From CAZXTR01 sp964643615 (GTDB lineage: Bacteria; Pseudomonadota; Alphaproteobacteria; CAAHEQ01; UBA3637), in NCBI GenBank assembly GCA_964643615.1, contig CAZXTR010000001.1:12094-76093 (forward strand): DNA of 64,000 nucleotides, read 5' to 3'. Of this stretch, positions 28,298-37,872 are shown in pieces. Both the position numbers and the translations under genes were made by a program. Position 1 is the first letter of the stretch. Each line of letters starts with the position of its first letter. The notes under the pieces were generated by a model. That model was given only the letters and a program-made list of their open reading frames with translations, made no database searches and had not been told where the DNA came from.

Positions 28298-30031
28298 ATG
28301 CGTATGAGTTTTCTTGTTGGCCGCCGACACAAAGAAAAGCCGGCTGAAGCGTCTTTAATTAGTCATATTTATTTGCTTCGCGGAGGATATATTCGCCCCG
28401 TCGCGAATGGGATTTATTCTTTGCTTCCGCCTACCGTTCGTATTCAAGAGAAAATAGAATCGATTATTCGCACTGAAATGAATGCTATCGAAGGACAAGA
28501 GGTCAAAATGCCGGTCGTTCTTCCACGAGAATTATGGGACGAAACAAAACGTTATGACACAGTAGGTTCTGAATTACTTCGCCTTGAAGACAGAACTCAT
28601 CATGGCATGTTGTTGGCGATGACACATGAAGAAGCCGCTGTCCATTTGGCGCGCACTGAAACTTCAAGTTATAAAGATTTTCCTTTCGTATTATACCAAA
28701 TTCAAACAAAATTCAGAGATGAAGCGCGGTCTAGAGGCGGATTAATTCGTGTGCGTGAATTTACGATGAAAGATGCTTACTCTTTCCACACATTCCAGGC
28801 AGATTTAGACGCGTATTATGACCAATGCGCCGAAGCATATCACCGCATTTTCGCGCGCTGCGGAATTCCTGAAGTTCTCTCTATCCAATCAGACAACGGT
28901 ATGATGGGTGGGAAGGAAGCTCACGAATACATGTTTGTAACAAGCGCAGGCGAAGACAAAATCGTCAGTTGTGATCATTGCCGTTATACTGCAAATCAAG
29001 AAGTAGCTTCTTCGTTAGTGGCGTCTGAACCCACGGGGGAAGCCTTGCCTTTACAGCGCGTTGAAACACCGAAAATTTCGTCAATTCCTGACTTAGTTCA
29101 GTTTTTTAATTTGCCTCCATTTTGTTTCGCAAAATCTGTGTTTTACAAAACATCTTCGGGTAAGCTAATTTGTTGTATTATTCGTGGCGATATTGATATT
29201 AACGAAATCAAATTGTCTAAAATATTAAAAGAAACTTTTGAGTTTGCATCCGATATAGAAATTCAATTAACAGGAGCTGTCCCCGGTTTTGCTGGAGCGG
29301 TGGGATTGGAAAATTGTTCTGTGCTTGTTGATAAATCGGCGGCAACTGCAACTAACCTTATTTGTGGTGCGAATAAAAAAGACGAACATTTCAAAAACTT
29401 CAATGTGTTTCGTGATATACCTTCTGCAAAAATTGTGGATATTGCCACGGTTAAAGAAGGTGATACTTGCCCCCATTGTGGCAAAGGGCACATCACAATG
29501 AAACGAGGAATCGAAGTCGGAAATATATTTAAGTTAGGTACATTTTACACAGAACGCATGCACATGACTTACACCAATGAAGAAGGTAATGAAAAAAATC
29601 CTATCATGGGTTGCTATGGCATTGGAATTGGTCGTTTAATCGGCTGTATTATTGAAGCAAGACATGACGATTTTGGACCTATTTGGCCGATGAGCGTCAG
29701 CCCATGGCAAGTCCACTTGAATGTTTTACAAGCAGATAAGGCAAACGCACTTCAAATTGCCAATAACACATATCAAGAAATGGAAAGAAATGGTATTGAA
29801 GTTTTGTTTGATGATCGCAATCTTTCCGCAGGGACACAGTTTGCCGAAGCCGATTTAATGGGAATTCCCTTGCGTTTGATTTTAAGCCCGAGGAACCTTG
29901 GAAAAGGGATGGTCGAATATAAAGTCCGCGGATCACAAGAACAAGGATTTATTCCTATTGTTGAAATAGTTTCTTTTTGTAAAAAATTTATTCAACAAGA
30001 AATGGAAAAATTGAACACACCTCTGTTATAA
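28298..30031 (+). CDS. proS: Prolyl-tRNA synthetase with insertion (editing) domain
   Basis: 577 residues. It attaches proline to tRNA-Pro. The class II core is visible (TLR-like FRDEARSRGGLIRVREF, CYGIGIGRLIGC). Between motifs 2 and 3, residues about 235-400 form the INS editing domain of the long bacterial type (KSVFYKTSSGKLIC, IIRGDIDINEIKL, CGANKKDEHFKNFN). Most alphaproteobacteria have a short ProRS of about 440 residues without it, so this long form is atypical for the group. AAGGAG lies 11 bases before the first ATG; a second in-frame ATG at 28304 is also possible. Confidence 0.95.
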   Translation: MRMSFLVGRRHKEKPAEASLISHIYLLRGGYIRPVANGIYSLLPPTVRIQEKIESIIRTEMNAIEGQEVKMPVVLPRELWDETKRYDTVGSELLRLEDRTHHGMLLAMTHEEAAVHLARTETSSYKDFPFVLYQIQTKFRDEARSRGGLIRVREFTMKDAYSFHTFQADLDAYYDQCAEAYHRIFARCGIPEVLSIQSDNGMMGGKEAHEYMFVTSAGEDKIVSCDHCRYTANQEVASSLVASEPTGEALPLQRVETPKISSIPDLVQFFNLPPFCFAKSVFYKTSSGKLICCIIRGDIDINEIKLSKILKETFEFASDIEIQLTGAVPGFAGAVGLENCSVLVDKSAATATNLICGANKKDEHFKNFNVFRDIPSAKIVDIATVKEGDTCPHCGKGHITMKRGIEVGNIFKLGTFYTERMHMTYTNEEGNEKNPIMGCYGIGIGRLIGCIIEARHDDFGPIWPMSVSPWQVHLNVLQADKANALQIANNTYQEMERNGIEVLFDDRNLSAGTQFAEADLMGIPLRLILSPRNLGKGMVEYKVRGSQEQGFIPIVEIVSFCKKFIQQEMEKLNTPLL

Positions 30032-30069
30032 ATCTTACATTAAAAATTCATGAGATTTTAAACGTTTGG

Positions 30070-31743
30070 TTACCGCGTCAAAGGTTTGTATTTAATACGA
30101 TGAGGCCTATCTGAATCCGCACCTAAACGACGACGTTTGTCTGCTTCATATTCGGCATAATTACCTTCGAACCAAACAACTTGGCTGTCCCCTTCGAAAG
30201 CTAAAATGTGTGTTGCAAGTCGGTCTAAAAACCAACGATCGTGGGAAGTAATAACGGCGCACCCTGCAAAATCCATTAATGCTTCTTCCAGCGCCCGCAA
30301 AGTATCTACATCCAAATCATTTGTAGGTTCGTCCAACAATAAAACATTCGCACCACATTTTAACATTTTGGCTAAATGCACACGGTTACGTTCCCCCCCA
30401 GATAATTGCCCAACTTTTTTTTGTTGATCCGCACCTTTGAAATTAAATTGTGCAACATAGGAACGCGAGGCGATATCTCTTTTGCCTAACGTAATTATAT
30501 CCTTACCGTCTGATATTTCTTGCCATACTGTTAAGTTGGGGTTCAACGCATCTCGGCTTTGATCGACATAGCCTAACTTAACCGTTTCTCCCAACCGAAA
30601 ATTCCCATCATCAGGTTTTTCTTGCCCTGTAATAATACGTAACAAAGTCGTTTTCCCCGCTCCATTTGGACCAACAACACCAACTATACCGCCTGCTGGT
30701 AAATTAAAAGATAAATCATCAAATAATAATTTATCCATAAAGGCTTTTTTCAAATGTTCGGCTTGAATAACAACGTCACCTAATCTTTCCGCTACAGGGA
30801 TTATAATTTTTGCTGCCGTCACCACACTGTTTCCAGCCTTTTTCAACAATTCATCATAAGCCACAATACGAGCTTTAGATTTAGCCTGTCTTGCTTTAGG
30901 GGATTGACGTATCCATTCTAATTCTTCTTTAATCGTGCGTTGACGTGCATTTTCTTCACGCTCTTCTTGAGCTAATCTCTTTTCCTTTTGCTCTAACCAA
31001 GATGAATAATTGCCTTCATAGGGAATACCTTCACCTCTATCCAATTCCAAAATCCAGCTCGTGACATTATCCAAAAAGTAACGGTCGTGCGTCACCATAA
31101 CAACCGTTCCAACGTAATCTTTTAAAAATTGTTGCAACCAAGACACACTTTCGGCATCCAAATGATTCGTCGGCTCATCAAGCAACAATAATTCAGGTTT
31201 AGAAAGTAATAACCGACATAAAGCAACGCGCCTTTTTTCTCCTCCTGATAATTCATCCACATTCCAATCTCCTGGAGGGCATCGTAAAGCATCCATTGCA
31301 ATTTCAACAGTTCTGTCCAATTCCCAACCATTACAAGCATCTATTTTTTCTTGAAGTTCAGCCTGCTTCATTAACAATGCATCCATATCAACATCAGGGT
31401 TTGCAAATTGCATATTAATGTCTTCAAATTGCTTTAATAAATTCCGGACATGACCAACACCGTCCATTACATTTTCTAAAACGTTTTTGGTTTTATCTAA
31501 TTGAGGTTCTTGTGCTAAATAGCCTACACTCACACCATCTGCTGCCCAAGCTTCCCCACGATAATCGTTGTCTAATCCCGCCATAATCTTTAACAAAGTT
31601 GACTTTCCCGCGCCATTCACACCCAAAACACCAATTTTTGCCCCTGGTAAAAAAGAAAGCCAAATATGTTTTAAAACCTCTTTCCCTCCAGGCCAAGTTT
31701 TGCATAAATCTTTCATTACGTATGAATATTGGTAACTAGGCAT
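30070..31743 (-). CDS. ettA: Energy-dependent translational throttle ATPase EttA (ABC-F)
   Basis: 557 residues, the usual EttA size. It has two ABC modules (GVNGAGKST and GPNGAGKTT), with [15 protein letters not shown] and [15 protein letters not shown] signatures and two LDEPTN boxes. The linker has the EttA pattern ([23 protein letters not shown] in parts, then [11 protein letters not shown]). EttA binds the ribosomal E site and gates the first peptide bond according to ATP/ADP ratio. The start lies one base after the Fic gene stop, so it belongs to dut-fic-ettA. Confidence 0.93.
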   Translation of the reverse strand: MPSYQYSYVMKDLCKTWPGGKEVLKHIWLSFLPGAKIGVLGVNGAGKSTLLKIMAGLDNDYRGEAWAADGVSVGYLAQEPQLDKTKNVLENVMDGVGHVRNLLKQFEDINMQFANPDVDMDALLMKQAELQEKIDACNGWELDRTVEIAMDALRCPPGDWNVDELSGGEKRRVALCRLLLSKPELLLLDEPTNHLDAESVSWLQQFLKDYVGTVVMVTHDRYFLDNVTSWILELDRGEGIPYEGNYSSWLEQKEKRLAQEEREENARQRTIKEELEWIRQSPKARQAKSKARIVAYDELLKKAGNSVVTAAKIIIPVAERLGDVVIQAEHLKKAFMDKLLFDDLSFNLPAGGIVGVVGPNGAGKTTLLRIITGQEKPDDGNFRLGETVKLGYVDQSRDALNPNLTVWQEISDGKDIITLGKRDIASRSYVAQFNFKGADQQKKVGQLSGGERNRVHLAKMLKCGANVLLLDEPTNDLDVDTLRALEEALMDFAGCAVITSHDRWFLDRLATHILAFEGDSQVVWFEGNYAEYEADKRRRLGADSDRPHRIKYKPLTR

Positions 31744-31744
31744 A

Positions 31745-32530
31745 TTAAAAGCTCCCTTTCCCTGTCATTTTTACCTTTAAAATATCAAACACTTGTTCAG
31801 GCGAGAAAAATTGTGGTGCCTTTTTAGTTAACCCCTCTCGTGTTAAGCGTATTGATTTTTGATATTCTTTTATCATAAACTCATAATATTTATTTTGATT
31901 TTCATGATCTTGAACAACCTCTACTGCAAGGCGTGTTATTTCATCTTTCCCTAACACGTCTAAAAAGAAAGGAGCATAACCTTCTTTAATAAGAAGTAAA
32001 TTCATCATTAAATTCGCAGTGCGCTTATTCATATCAGGAAAAGGTTGTGTCAATACAATCCCCTTATAAGTAGAAAAAACTCGTTTTAAAAAGGGTTGTT
32101 TTTCGTCAAATTGATTATTAACAATTAGCCTCATTTGATGCGGGATTTGGCTCGCTTCAACAGGTAAATAGTCCCTTATTTTTTCGCCAGACTTTCTATA
32201 TTCACCACTTACCGAAATACTTCTTTGTGAAACCAAAAGTCTTTCTACAATCGTCCCTTTCATCAAAAGTGCATTAATTTCTCGAATGGTACATTCGGCC
32301 ACAAAATCGTTTGAAGCAATATTATCACGAATGTAGGCAACGCCATTTTTTAAATTGCGACTAGTAATTGTAATTTCATGTCGCAATTCTTCGCTTAAAT
32401 CATTATTTTTTATATTCTCTTGACACGATTGTTGAAAAAAATCATCCAACAAAACAAAAACAGCCGCTTTTCCTTGTTCGGTCAACGAACTTTTAAATAA
32501 TTCGCATTCTTTCTGTAACTTAGAAAACAT
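31745..32530 (-). CDS. Fic-like protein with altered catalytic motif
   Basis: 261 residues. The sequence around 162-173 is [12 protein letters not shown], where Fic AMP-transferases have HxFxDGN(G/K)RTA. The fold signature F..D.NKRTA is kept, but the catalytic His is Gln162 and the glycine after Asp is Met167. The following [15 protein letters not shown] is typical of Fic proteins. Loss of the His usually abolishes AMPylation, so this may be inactive, regulatory or use other chemistry. It sits between dut (3 bases) and ettA (1 base) in one transcript. Confidence 0.75.
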   Translation of the reverse strand: MFSKLQKECELFKSSLTEQGKAAVFVLLDDFFQQSCQENIKNNDLSEELRHEITITSRNLKNGVAYIRDNIASNDFVAECTIREINALLMKGTIVERLLVSQRSISVSGEYRKSGEKIRDYLPVEASQIPHQMRLIVNNQFDEKQPFLKRVFSTYKGIVLTQPFPDMNKRTANLMMNLLLIKEGYAPFFLDVLGKDEITRLAVEVVQDHENQNKYYEFMIKEYQKSIRLTREGLTKKAPQFFSPEQVFDILKVKMTGKGSF

Positions 32531-32533
32531 ACT

Positions 32534-32986
32534 TTACACTCCCGAACTGCCAAAACCTGTCGTCCCCCGGACAGTTGTTGACAACTCTTGCGTTTCAATA
32601 AGTTTAGGACGTATAATAGGACAAACAACCATTTGGCAAACTCTATCGCCAGGATTAATTATAAAATCTTTATCCCCTGAATTCAACAAAATCGTACGAA
32701 TTTCTCCACGATAACCCCAATCAATCGTACCCGGAGTGTTTACAACCATAATACCATAATTAAACGCCAAACCCGAACGCGGGCGAATTTGAATTTCAAA
32801 AGAATCGCAATCCCCAATCAATTCACATTGAATACCATTAGGGACTAACACCCTTTGACCTGCCGGAATAACGACTTGTTCACAAATCGCAGCACGTAAA
32901 TCAATACCAGAATCATTAGGTTTTGCATATTCTAACGTGCCCCATTTTTTGTTGTAATGAGATAGATATTTAATTTTTAATTGCAT
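32534..32986 (-). CDS. dut: dUTP diphosphatase
   Basis: 150 residues from ATG 32986 (AGAGG upstream; the frame opens at 33004). A trimeric dUTPase that removes dUTP and supplies dUMP. Motifs: DSGIDLRA, RPRSGLAFNYGI, NTPGTIDWGYRGEI, GDRVCQMV and the C-terminal RGTTGFGSSG loop that closes over the nucleotide. It leads the dut-fic-ettA unit and diverges from the ABC-F gene across about 260 bases. Confidence 0.96.
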   Translation of the reverse strand: MQLKIKYLSHYNKKWGTLEYAKPNDSGIDLRAAICEQVVIPAGQRVLVPNGIQCELIGDCDSFEIQIRPRSGLAFNYGIMVVNTPGTIDWGYRGEIRTILLNSGDKDFIINPGDRVCQMVVCPIIRPKLIETQELSTTVRGTTGFGSSGV

Positions 32987-33247
32987 GCTAACCTCTGTTA
33001 TCATTTTATAGCTGGAACATTGTACCTAAAAAAAAAGAAAAAGCAACTTCTTCTTTCAATGTTTACATAAAGAGTTTTGATGATAGCCTTGTAATCACTT
33101 TACGATAAATTCATCGCACTTAATTATTACGATGACAATTATGTTTTCAGAAAACTCTACTTTTTCATATTGATTTTTTTATCTTCACATATAAAAACAT
33201 TTTCTTTCTTTTTTGACTTTTAAACAAAACCTACGTATATTTCAATC

Positions 33248-35101
33248 ATGATTGATTTAAACGATGTTACTTTACGAATTGCCGGAAAAACGTTATTAGA
33301 AAATGCAAACGCACATTTGCCTAGCCGTAAAAAAGTTGGCTTCGTCGGATTTAACGGATGCGGGAAGTCAACACTTTTCAAAGCAATTCAAGATGAAATT
33401 TCTTTAGAATGCGGAACTATTTCTAAACCAAAAAATGACAAATTGGTTTTTATGACTCAAGAAATAAAGGATACTACCGTCCTTTTATTGCCTTTCATTT
33501 TATCGCAAGATAAGGAAAGAACTGAACTTTTAAAAAAACTGGAAACAGCTTCAAATATAGAACTACCTGGGATCTATGAACGTTTGTACGCCATTGGGGC
33601 CAGCAGTGCCGAAGCAAGGGCTTGTCATATATTAAAAGGGTTGGGATTTATTGAAAAAGAGTTCAATCGACCATTAAGTGAATTTTCTGGTGGATGGCAA
33701 ATGCGTGTTGTTTTGGGAGCAACATTATTCCAACCTTCGGATATTTTATTATTGGATGAACCTACTAATCATTTAGATTTAGAAAGTGCACTTTGGTTAA
33801 TGAGCTTTTTACAAAAATACAAAGGGACTTTGTTGTTGATTTCTCATGACCGCTCTTTTTTAAACCAACTGTGCAATATAATTGTCCATTTCGAAAGCAA
33901 AAAATTATTTACTTATAGTGGCAATTACGATTGCTATATTCGCACACGATCCGAACAAAAAAACTTACAACAAAAGATGCTTGAAAAACAAAAAGCTAAG
34001 CAGGCGCATTTAAAATCTTTCATCGACCGTTTCAGATACAAAGCAACAAAAGCAAAGCAAGCTCAAAGCCGGATCAAGCAATTGGAAAAAATATCTTTGG
34101 ACCTTGTCGAATATGAAACTGCGTTTACGCATTTTGAATTCCCAGAACCATCCGATTTGAGTTCGCCTATTGTTCACATGGATACCGTATCAACAGGTTA
34201 TGACGATAAAATCGTTTTAAAAAATTTGAACTTGAAAATCGATAAAGACGATAAAATTGCATTACTTGGCGCGAACGGAAACGGGAAATCCACTTTGGCA
34301 AAATTAATCAATGGATTATTACCAGTCAAAGAAGGGAAAATGAGCATTGCTCCGAAATTAAGAATCGGTTATTTTGCACAACACCAAACCGAGGTTTTGC
34401 CATTCGGGGAAACACCTGTTTCTTACATTGCTTCTTTAATGCCCTTAACAAACGAAACAAAAATCAGAACGCATTTGGCTCGTTTTGGACTTGGCGATCA
34501 AAAGGCATTAACCGTCATCAGCCAACTTTCTGGCGGAGAAAAAGCACGCTTGCTTTTTGCGGGGATTACATGTAACAACCCTCAATTATTGATTTTAGAC
34601 GAACCTAGCAACCATTTAGATATTGAATCTCGAGAGGGGTTAATGGAGGCTTTAAATATTTACAAAGGTGCTGTATTATTAGTGACGCACGATTTACATT
34701 TGATTGAAACCGTGGCCGATAGATTGTGGGTTGTTAATCATCAAACATGCGTGCCTTTTGATGAGGATATTTCTGCATATCAAAAAAATATCTCGGACGA
34801 AAATAGAACTCCTTCGACTTTAAAAGTCGTTAACAAAAATTCTTCCACTCCGAAGGAAAAACGTCGACAACAAACTTTAAAATTTCAAACCTTAAAACCA
34901 ATAAAAGATAAAATTGAAAAGCTGGAAACAGAAATGGAATATAATCAAACAAGACAAAAAGAAATTGAAAAAGCTTTCCTAAATACGCCAACACCAAAGC
35001 AAATAGTCGAATTGCAAAAAGAATTGTCTTTGTTAAAAAAACGTCAATCTGAAAAAGAAAATCAATGGATACTTTTAAACGAAAAATTGGAAATAGAATA
35101 A
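33248..35101 (+). CDS. yheS: ABC-F ATPase, YheS type
   Basis: 617 residues. Two ABC domains with GFNGCGKST and GANGNGKST, LSEFSGGWQMRVVLG and LSGGEKARLLFAG signatures. The linker with SFIDRFRYKATKAKQAQSRIKQLEK is characteristic of YheS/Uup-like ABC-F proteins. The FPEP that follows points to YheS rather than Uup. The C-terminus is a long charged coiled coil (from about 535). ABC-F proteins act on ribosomes rather than in membranes. No strong ribosome binding site precedes the ATG. Confidence 0.88.
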   Translation: MIDLNDVTLRIAGKTLLENANAHLPSRKKVGFVGFNGCGKSTLFKAIQDEISLECGTISKPKNDKLVFMTQEIKDTTVLLLPFILSQDKERTELLKKLETASNIELPGIYERLYAIGASSAEARACHILKGLGFIEKEFNRPLSEFSGGWQMRVVLGATLFQPSDILLLDEPTNHLDLESALWLMSFLQKYKGTLLLISHDRSFLNQLCNIIVHFESKKLFTYSGNYDCYIRTRSEQKNLQQKMLEKQKAKQAHLKSFIDRFRYKATKAKQAQSRIKQLEKISLDLVEYETAFTHFEFPEPSDLSSPIVHMDTVSTGYDDKIVLKNLNLKIDKDDKIALLGANGNGKSTLAKLINGLLPVKEGKMSIAPKLRIGYFAQHQTEVLPFGETPVSYIASLMPLTNETKIRTHLARFGLGDQKALTVISQLSGGEKARLLFAGITCNNPQLLILDEPSNHLDIESREGLMEALNIYKGAVLLVTHDLHLIETVADRLWVVNHQTCVPFDEDISAYQKNISDENRTPSTLKVVNKNSSTPKEKRRQQTLKFQTLKPIKDKIEKLETEMEYNQTRQKEIEKAFLNTPTPKQIVELQKELSLLKKRQSEKENQWILLNEKLEIE

Positions 35102-35200
35102 TAAAATTTTGTACCCATACGCTTTATTTTTCACCACTACAACAAGCAAAACTTAAAGCGTTATCGTTTTTCTTATTGTAGATTCTTTTGAATAAAAATT

Positions 35201-35890
35201 TTATGGTAATTTTCTTTTCATTTGATGGTGTTGAACCAAAGCAATTATAAACAAAAGGGGTAACATCACTTCTAGTCCCTCTTCAATCCAGGCGAAAAAA
35301 AAGAACACTTCCGGAGAAAGGTGGTTGCCCGTTTTCTTTACAAAATGAGAAGGGAACCTATCCGCGAATTTACACACCACTAACGCCCCAAAAAAACACC
35401 ATAATGTCCACGCAATCGGATTTAATTTGAAAAAGTTTTTCCAAATCCACGGCACGTACTTTATCAACAAATAGACAATTATCGACAAAACAACCAATAA
35501 CAAAACAAGGGTAAAAATCTTTTCTTCCAATGGGTTTTCTGGGTTCGTAAAAAATCGAATCTTAATGGCGGTTGTATCTTTTGACGGAATCCAATGTTGG
35601 ATGCCCGCCTCTCGCAAAAGCGCACAAAGCCATAAAAAGAAGAACATCACATAATTACGTCGTAAAGTGGGGGTATCAAAATCACGATACAATACCAACA
35701 TAACAAGCAATGCAAAGCCGTAACTTATATATGTTAAAAAGTCGCAAAATTGCCAATCTTCAAAAAAATGAGTATATCCTTTTACAAAAGAAAAAAATGC
35801 AATACCTCCCAAGCATAGCATAAAAAATACCATAACAATTGGGGAGAAGAAAGAGCTTAAAATATATTTTTTCATTTTCCCAGATTTCAT
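35201..35890 (-). CDS. Polytopic membrane protein, unknown function
   Basis: 229 residues with about six membrane segments. Polar residues that may be functional lie at segment edges: LLREAGIQHWIPS, KFADRFPSHF and WIEEGLEVMLPLLF. Their pattern suggests a defined family with a buried acidic site, but I cannot name it. The start at 35890 is uncertain; an ATG five codons inside is equally plausible. It lies downstream of the FadL-like gene on the same strand, separated by a 13-bp inverted repeat. Confidence 0.55.
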   Translation of the reverse strand: MKSGKMKKYILSSFFSPIVMVFFMLCLGGIAFFSFVKGYTHFFEDWQFCDFLTYISYGFALLVMLVLYRDFDTPTLRRNYVMFFFLWLCALLREAGIQHWIPSKDTTAIKIRFFTNPENPLEEKIFTLVLLLVVLSIIVYLLIKYVPWIWKNFFKLNPIAWTLWCFFGALVVCKFADRFPSHFVKKTGNHLSPEVFFFFAWIEEGLEVMLPLLFIIALVQHHQMKRKLP

Positions 35891-35929
35891 AACTCGTTAT
35901 ATTATGTAGCATTTTTTTGCTATCTTGCC

Positions 35930-35967
35930 AAGGGAAAAAGAAACTTATTAAAGATTCTTTTTCCCTT
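35930..35967. repeat. 13-bp inverted repeat after the FadL-like gene
   Basis: Perfect arms 35930-35942 and 35955-35967 (AAGGGAAAAAGAA and complement) with a 12-base loop, 12 bases beyond the FadL-like stop. No U-run follows on either strand, so it is more likely an mRNA 3'-end-stabilising hairpin or a weak terminator than a classic one. Confidence 0.5.
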
Positions 35968-35979
35968 AAACCCAATTAA

Positions 35980-37239
35980 CTAAAAAGAATATTGATATTG
36001 AATACCAATTAAACTAGATTGCAAATGTTTGTATTTAACTTTTGTCGCCGTTGAATCACTTGTTTCCAAAGCTGTTGCTGTCCTTCCAAACATGTGCGCA
36101 TATGCAAAATCCAATTGCCAATTATCTTGCATGTAGGAAAATCCTGCGCTGATCCACCAACGATCATTATCTGGAATGCGAACTGTCCGCGATATATTGT
36201 TGTGAGCAGGACTTTCATCCCAACCCGTACCACAACGCAACGTCCAATTTTCGTTTTTATAATAATCCAACCCTGCTGTCAACGTCCAGGTGTTATCATA
36301 ATTATAATTTGACCGTTTCCCCGATTTTAAAGTAGGCACTGCTTGAAAAAGACGACTTTCAGAACTCATTACAAATTCCGGGAAAGATTGGCTCCAATGC
36401 GTCCATCTAGCCGTTCCAGAAAAGCCATACCTATCATATTTTTGGTACGCTGATAAAGTGACTGTTTCTGGTAAAGCTGGCGATGCACGACCTGTCGCTG
36501 TTTGATTAAAGAGGTCAACCAAAGAAGGATTCGACGTTAAAACCGAACCATCATTCCCTTTGATTTCATGATCTCCCTTGACTTGTTGTGTCGAACGAAG
36601 CCGATAAGATAATCCTATCCTTGTATCTTTGGCTGGTCTATAAATAACGCCAAACGCCGCCGTTTTTGTCCAACCATCTAACTCAAAATCGCTATATCCG
36701 CCCCCCAAAGCGGACAACAAAGTGTTTGTCATATGCCCGTAAATGTAACGTGCGATTAAGCTTACACCTATAGACCATTGATCATTGACTTGATATGAAA
36801 TAGCCGGAGCAATATCAATAATATCCAATTTTGATAAAATAGCCGTGTCGTGGCCAAACCAATCTGCATTATATTGCGTTTTCAAACCAAACGGCGCATA
36901 AACGCCAAGACCGACTGTCCAATTATTATTTAATTTATATTGCGCAAAAATATTAGGAATCGGCGCCCAAAAATTCATTTTTTCTTCATTGTTATTACCA
37001 ATCTCATGGACCTCTGCCCTAATATTTACCATTGTCAGTCCTAATTGTGCACCAGATCCTTTTAATCCCATTCCGGCAGGGTTGAATACAATTGCTGAAA
37101 AATCATCTCCGACAACACCTGCGCCTGCATAAGCACGACCAAGTCCCGTCACAGAGTAATCATTTAATTGATAACTCCCAGCTATCGCGGGCAAAGAACA
37201 GCATGTTGCTAAAAGCACAACCAAACATTTTTTAATCAT
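35980..37239 (-). CDS. OmpP1/FadL-family outer-membrane channel
   Basis: 419 residues from ATG 37239, chosen for AAGGAG upstream (the frame opens at 37266). A signal peptide MIKKCLVVLLATCCSLPAIA precedes the family start GSYQLNDYSVTGLGRAYAG, with FNPAGM (the NPA motif of FadL). The rest alternates as beta strands and ends in IGIQYQYSF, with a terminal Phe as in outer-membrane barrels. FadL proteins take up hydrophobic molecules such as fatty acids. In an endosymbiont this could bring in host lipids. Confidence 0.9.
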   Translation of the reverse strand: MIKKCLVVLLATCCSLPAIAGSYQLNDYSVTGLGRAYAGAGVVGDDFSAIVFNPAGMGLKGSGAQLGLTMVNIRAEVHEIGNNNEEKMNFWAPIPNIFAQYKLNNNWTVGLGVYAPFGLKTQYNADWFGHDTAILSKLDIIDIAPAISYQVNDQWSIGVSLIARYIYGHMTNTLLSALGGGYSDFELDGWTKTAAFGVIYRPAKDTRIGLSYRLRSTQQVKGDHEIKGNDGSVLTSNPSLVDLFNQTATGRASPALPETVTLSAYQKYDRYGFSGTARWTHWSQSFPEFVMSSESRLFQAVPTLKSGKRSNYNYDNTWTLTAGLDYYKNENWTLRCGTGWDESPAHNNISRTVRIPDNDRWWISAGFSYMQDNWQLDFAYAHMFGRTATALETSDSTATKVKYKHLQSSLIGIQYQYSF

Positions 37240-37872
37240 ATAAAACTCCTTTTTAAAAAATAACACCTCATTTTATGTAATCGAAAAAAGATTGCAACCA
37301 TTTTGTCACAAAAGCGTCATACAAAATGACAATTCCTTCAATATGAACACTTAACAAAATAGATAAAAGTCCTAGCTTCTATATTAAATCTTTTTTTATA
37401 GAGGATATATAGCGGGAAAACAATCTTTGAGCATCGTCTTCTTTATTAAATTAAAAGTATCGAATTTTGAATAGCTGTAGATACTAGATAACCTCATCAA
37501 TCAATAGATGTTGTTTATTTACCTCAAGATGGCTCACAAGCTTTATTTTTTGCAAAAAGAAATGCCGTCTATTGGATAAATGCTTTTCAAAAACAATACA
37601 TTTTTGTCCAGGGTTTTCATCCTTTAACCAAAGGGCTTTGAATAATTTTTCAGCACAAATATACGAAACCGATTTTAACAAATTCAGATAAAAAGGCTTT
37701 AGCCCTAAAAAAGTAATTATATTGTTGCGTTATAAAATCCTCAATAAGATTTTCGCTCGCACTTTATGTAGGTGCATCTGTTAAGATAATTTTTATTTTT
37801 TAACTAAATATTCATAAAATTCACACTATCCTTAGCGGAGGCAGTAGCTTTTCAAATAAGAAAGGATGAGAA
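37240..37872. other. Long intergenic stretch with a decayed coding fragment
   Basis: About 630 AT-rich bases between the FadL-like gene and the exported-protein pair. The only coding-like item is the fragment at 37492-37641. Minus-strand frame 37484-37681 has no ribosome binding site and looks like its shadow. Confidence 0.45.
37492..37641 (+). pseudogene. Possible gene remnant
   Basis: A 49-codon frame between stops. Its translation (for example DVVYLPQDGSQALFFAKRNA) reads like real protein but has no start or ribosome binding site. Family unknown. Probably a relic of a lost gene. Confidence 0.25.
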
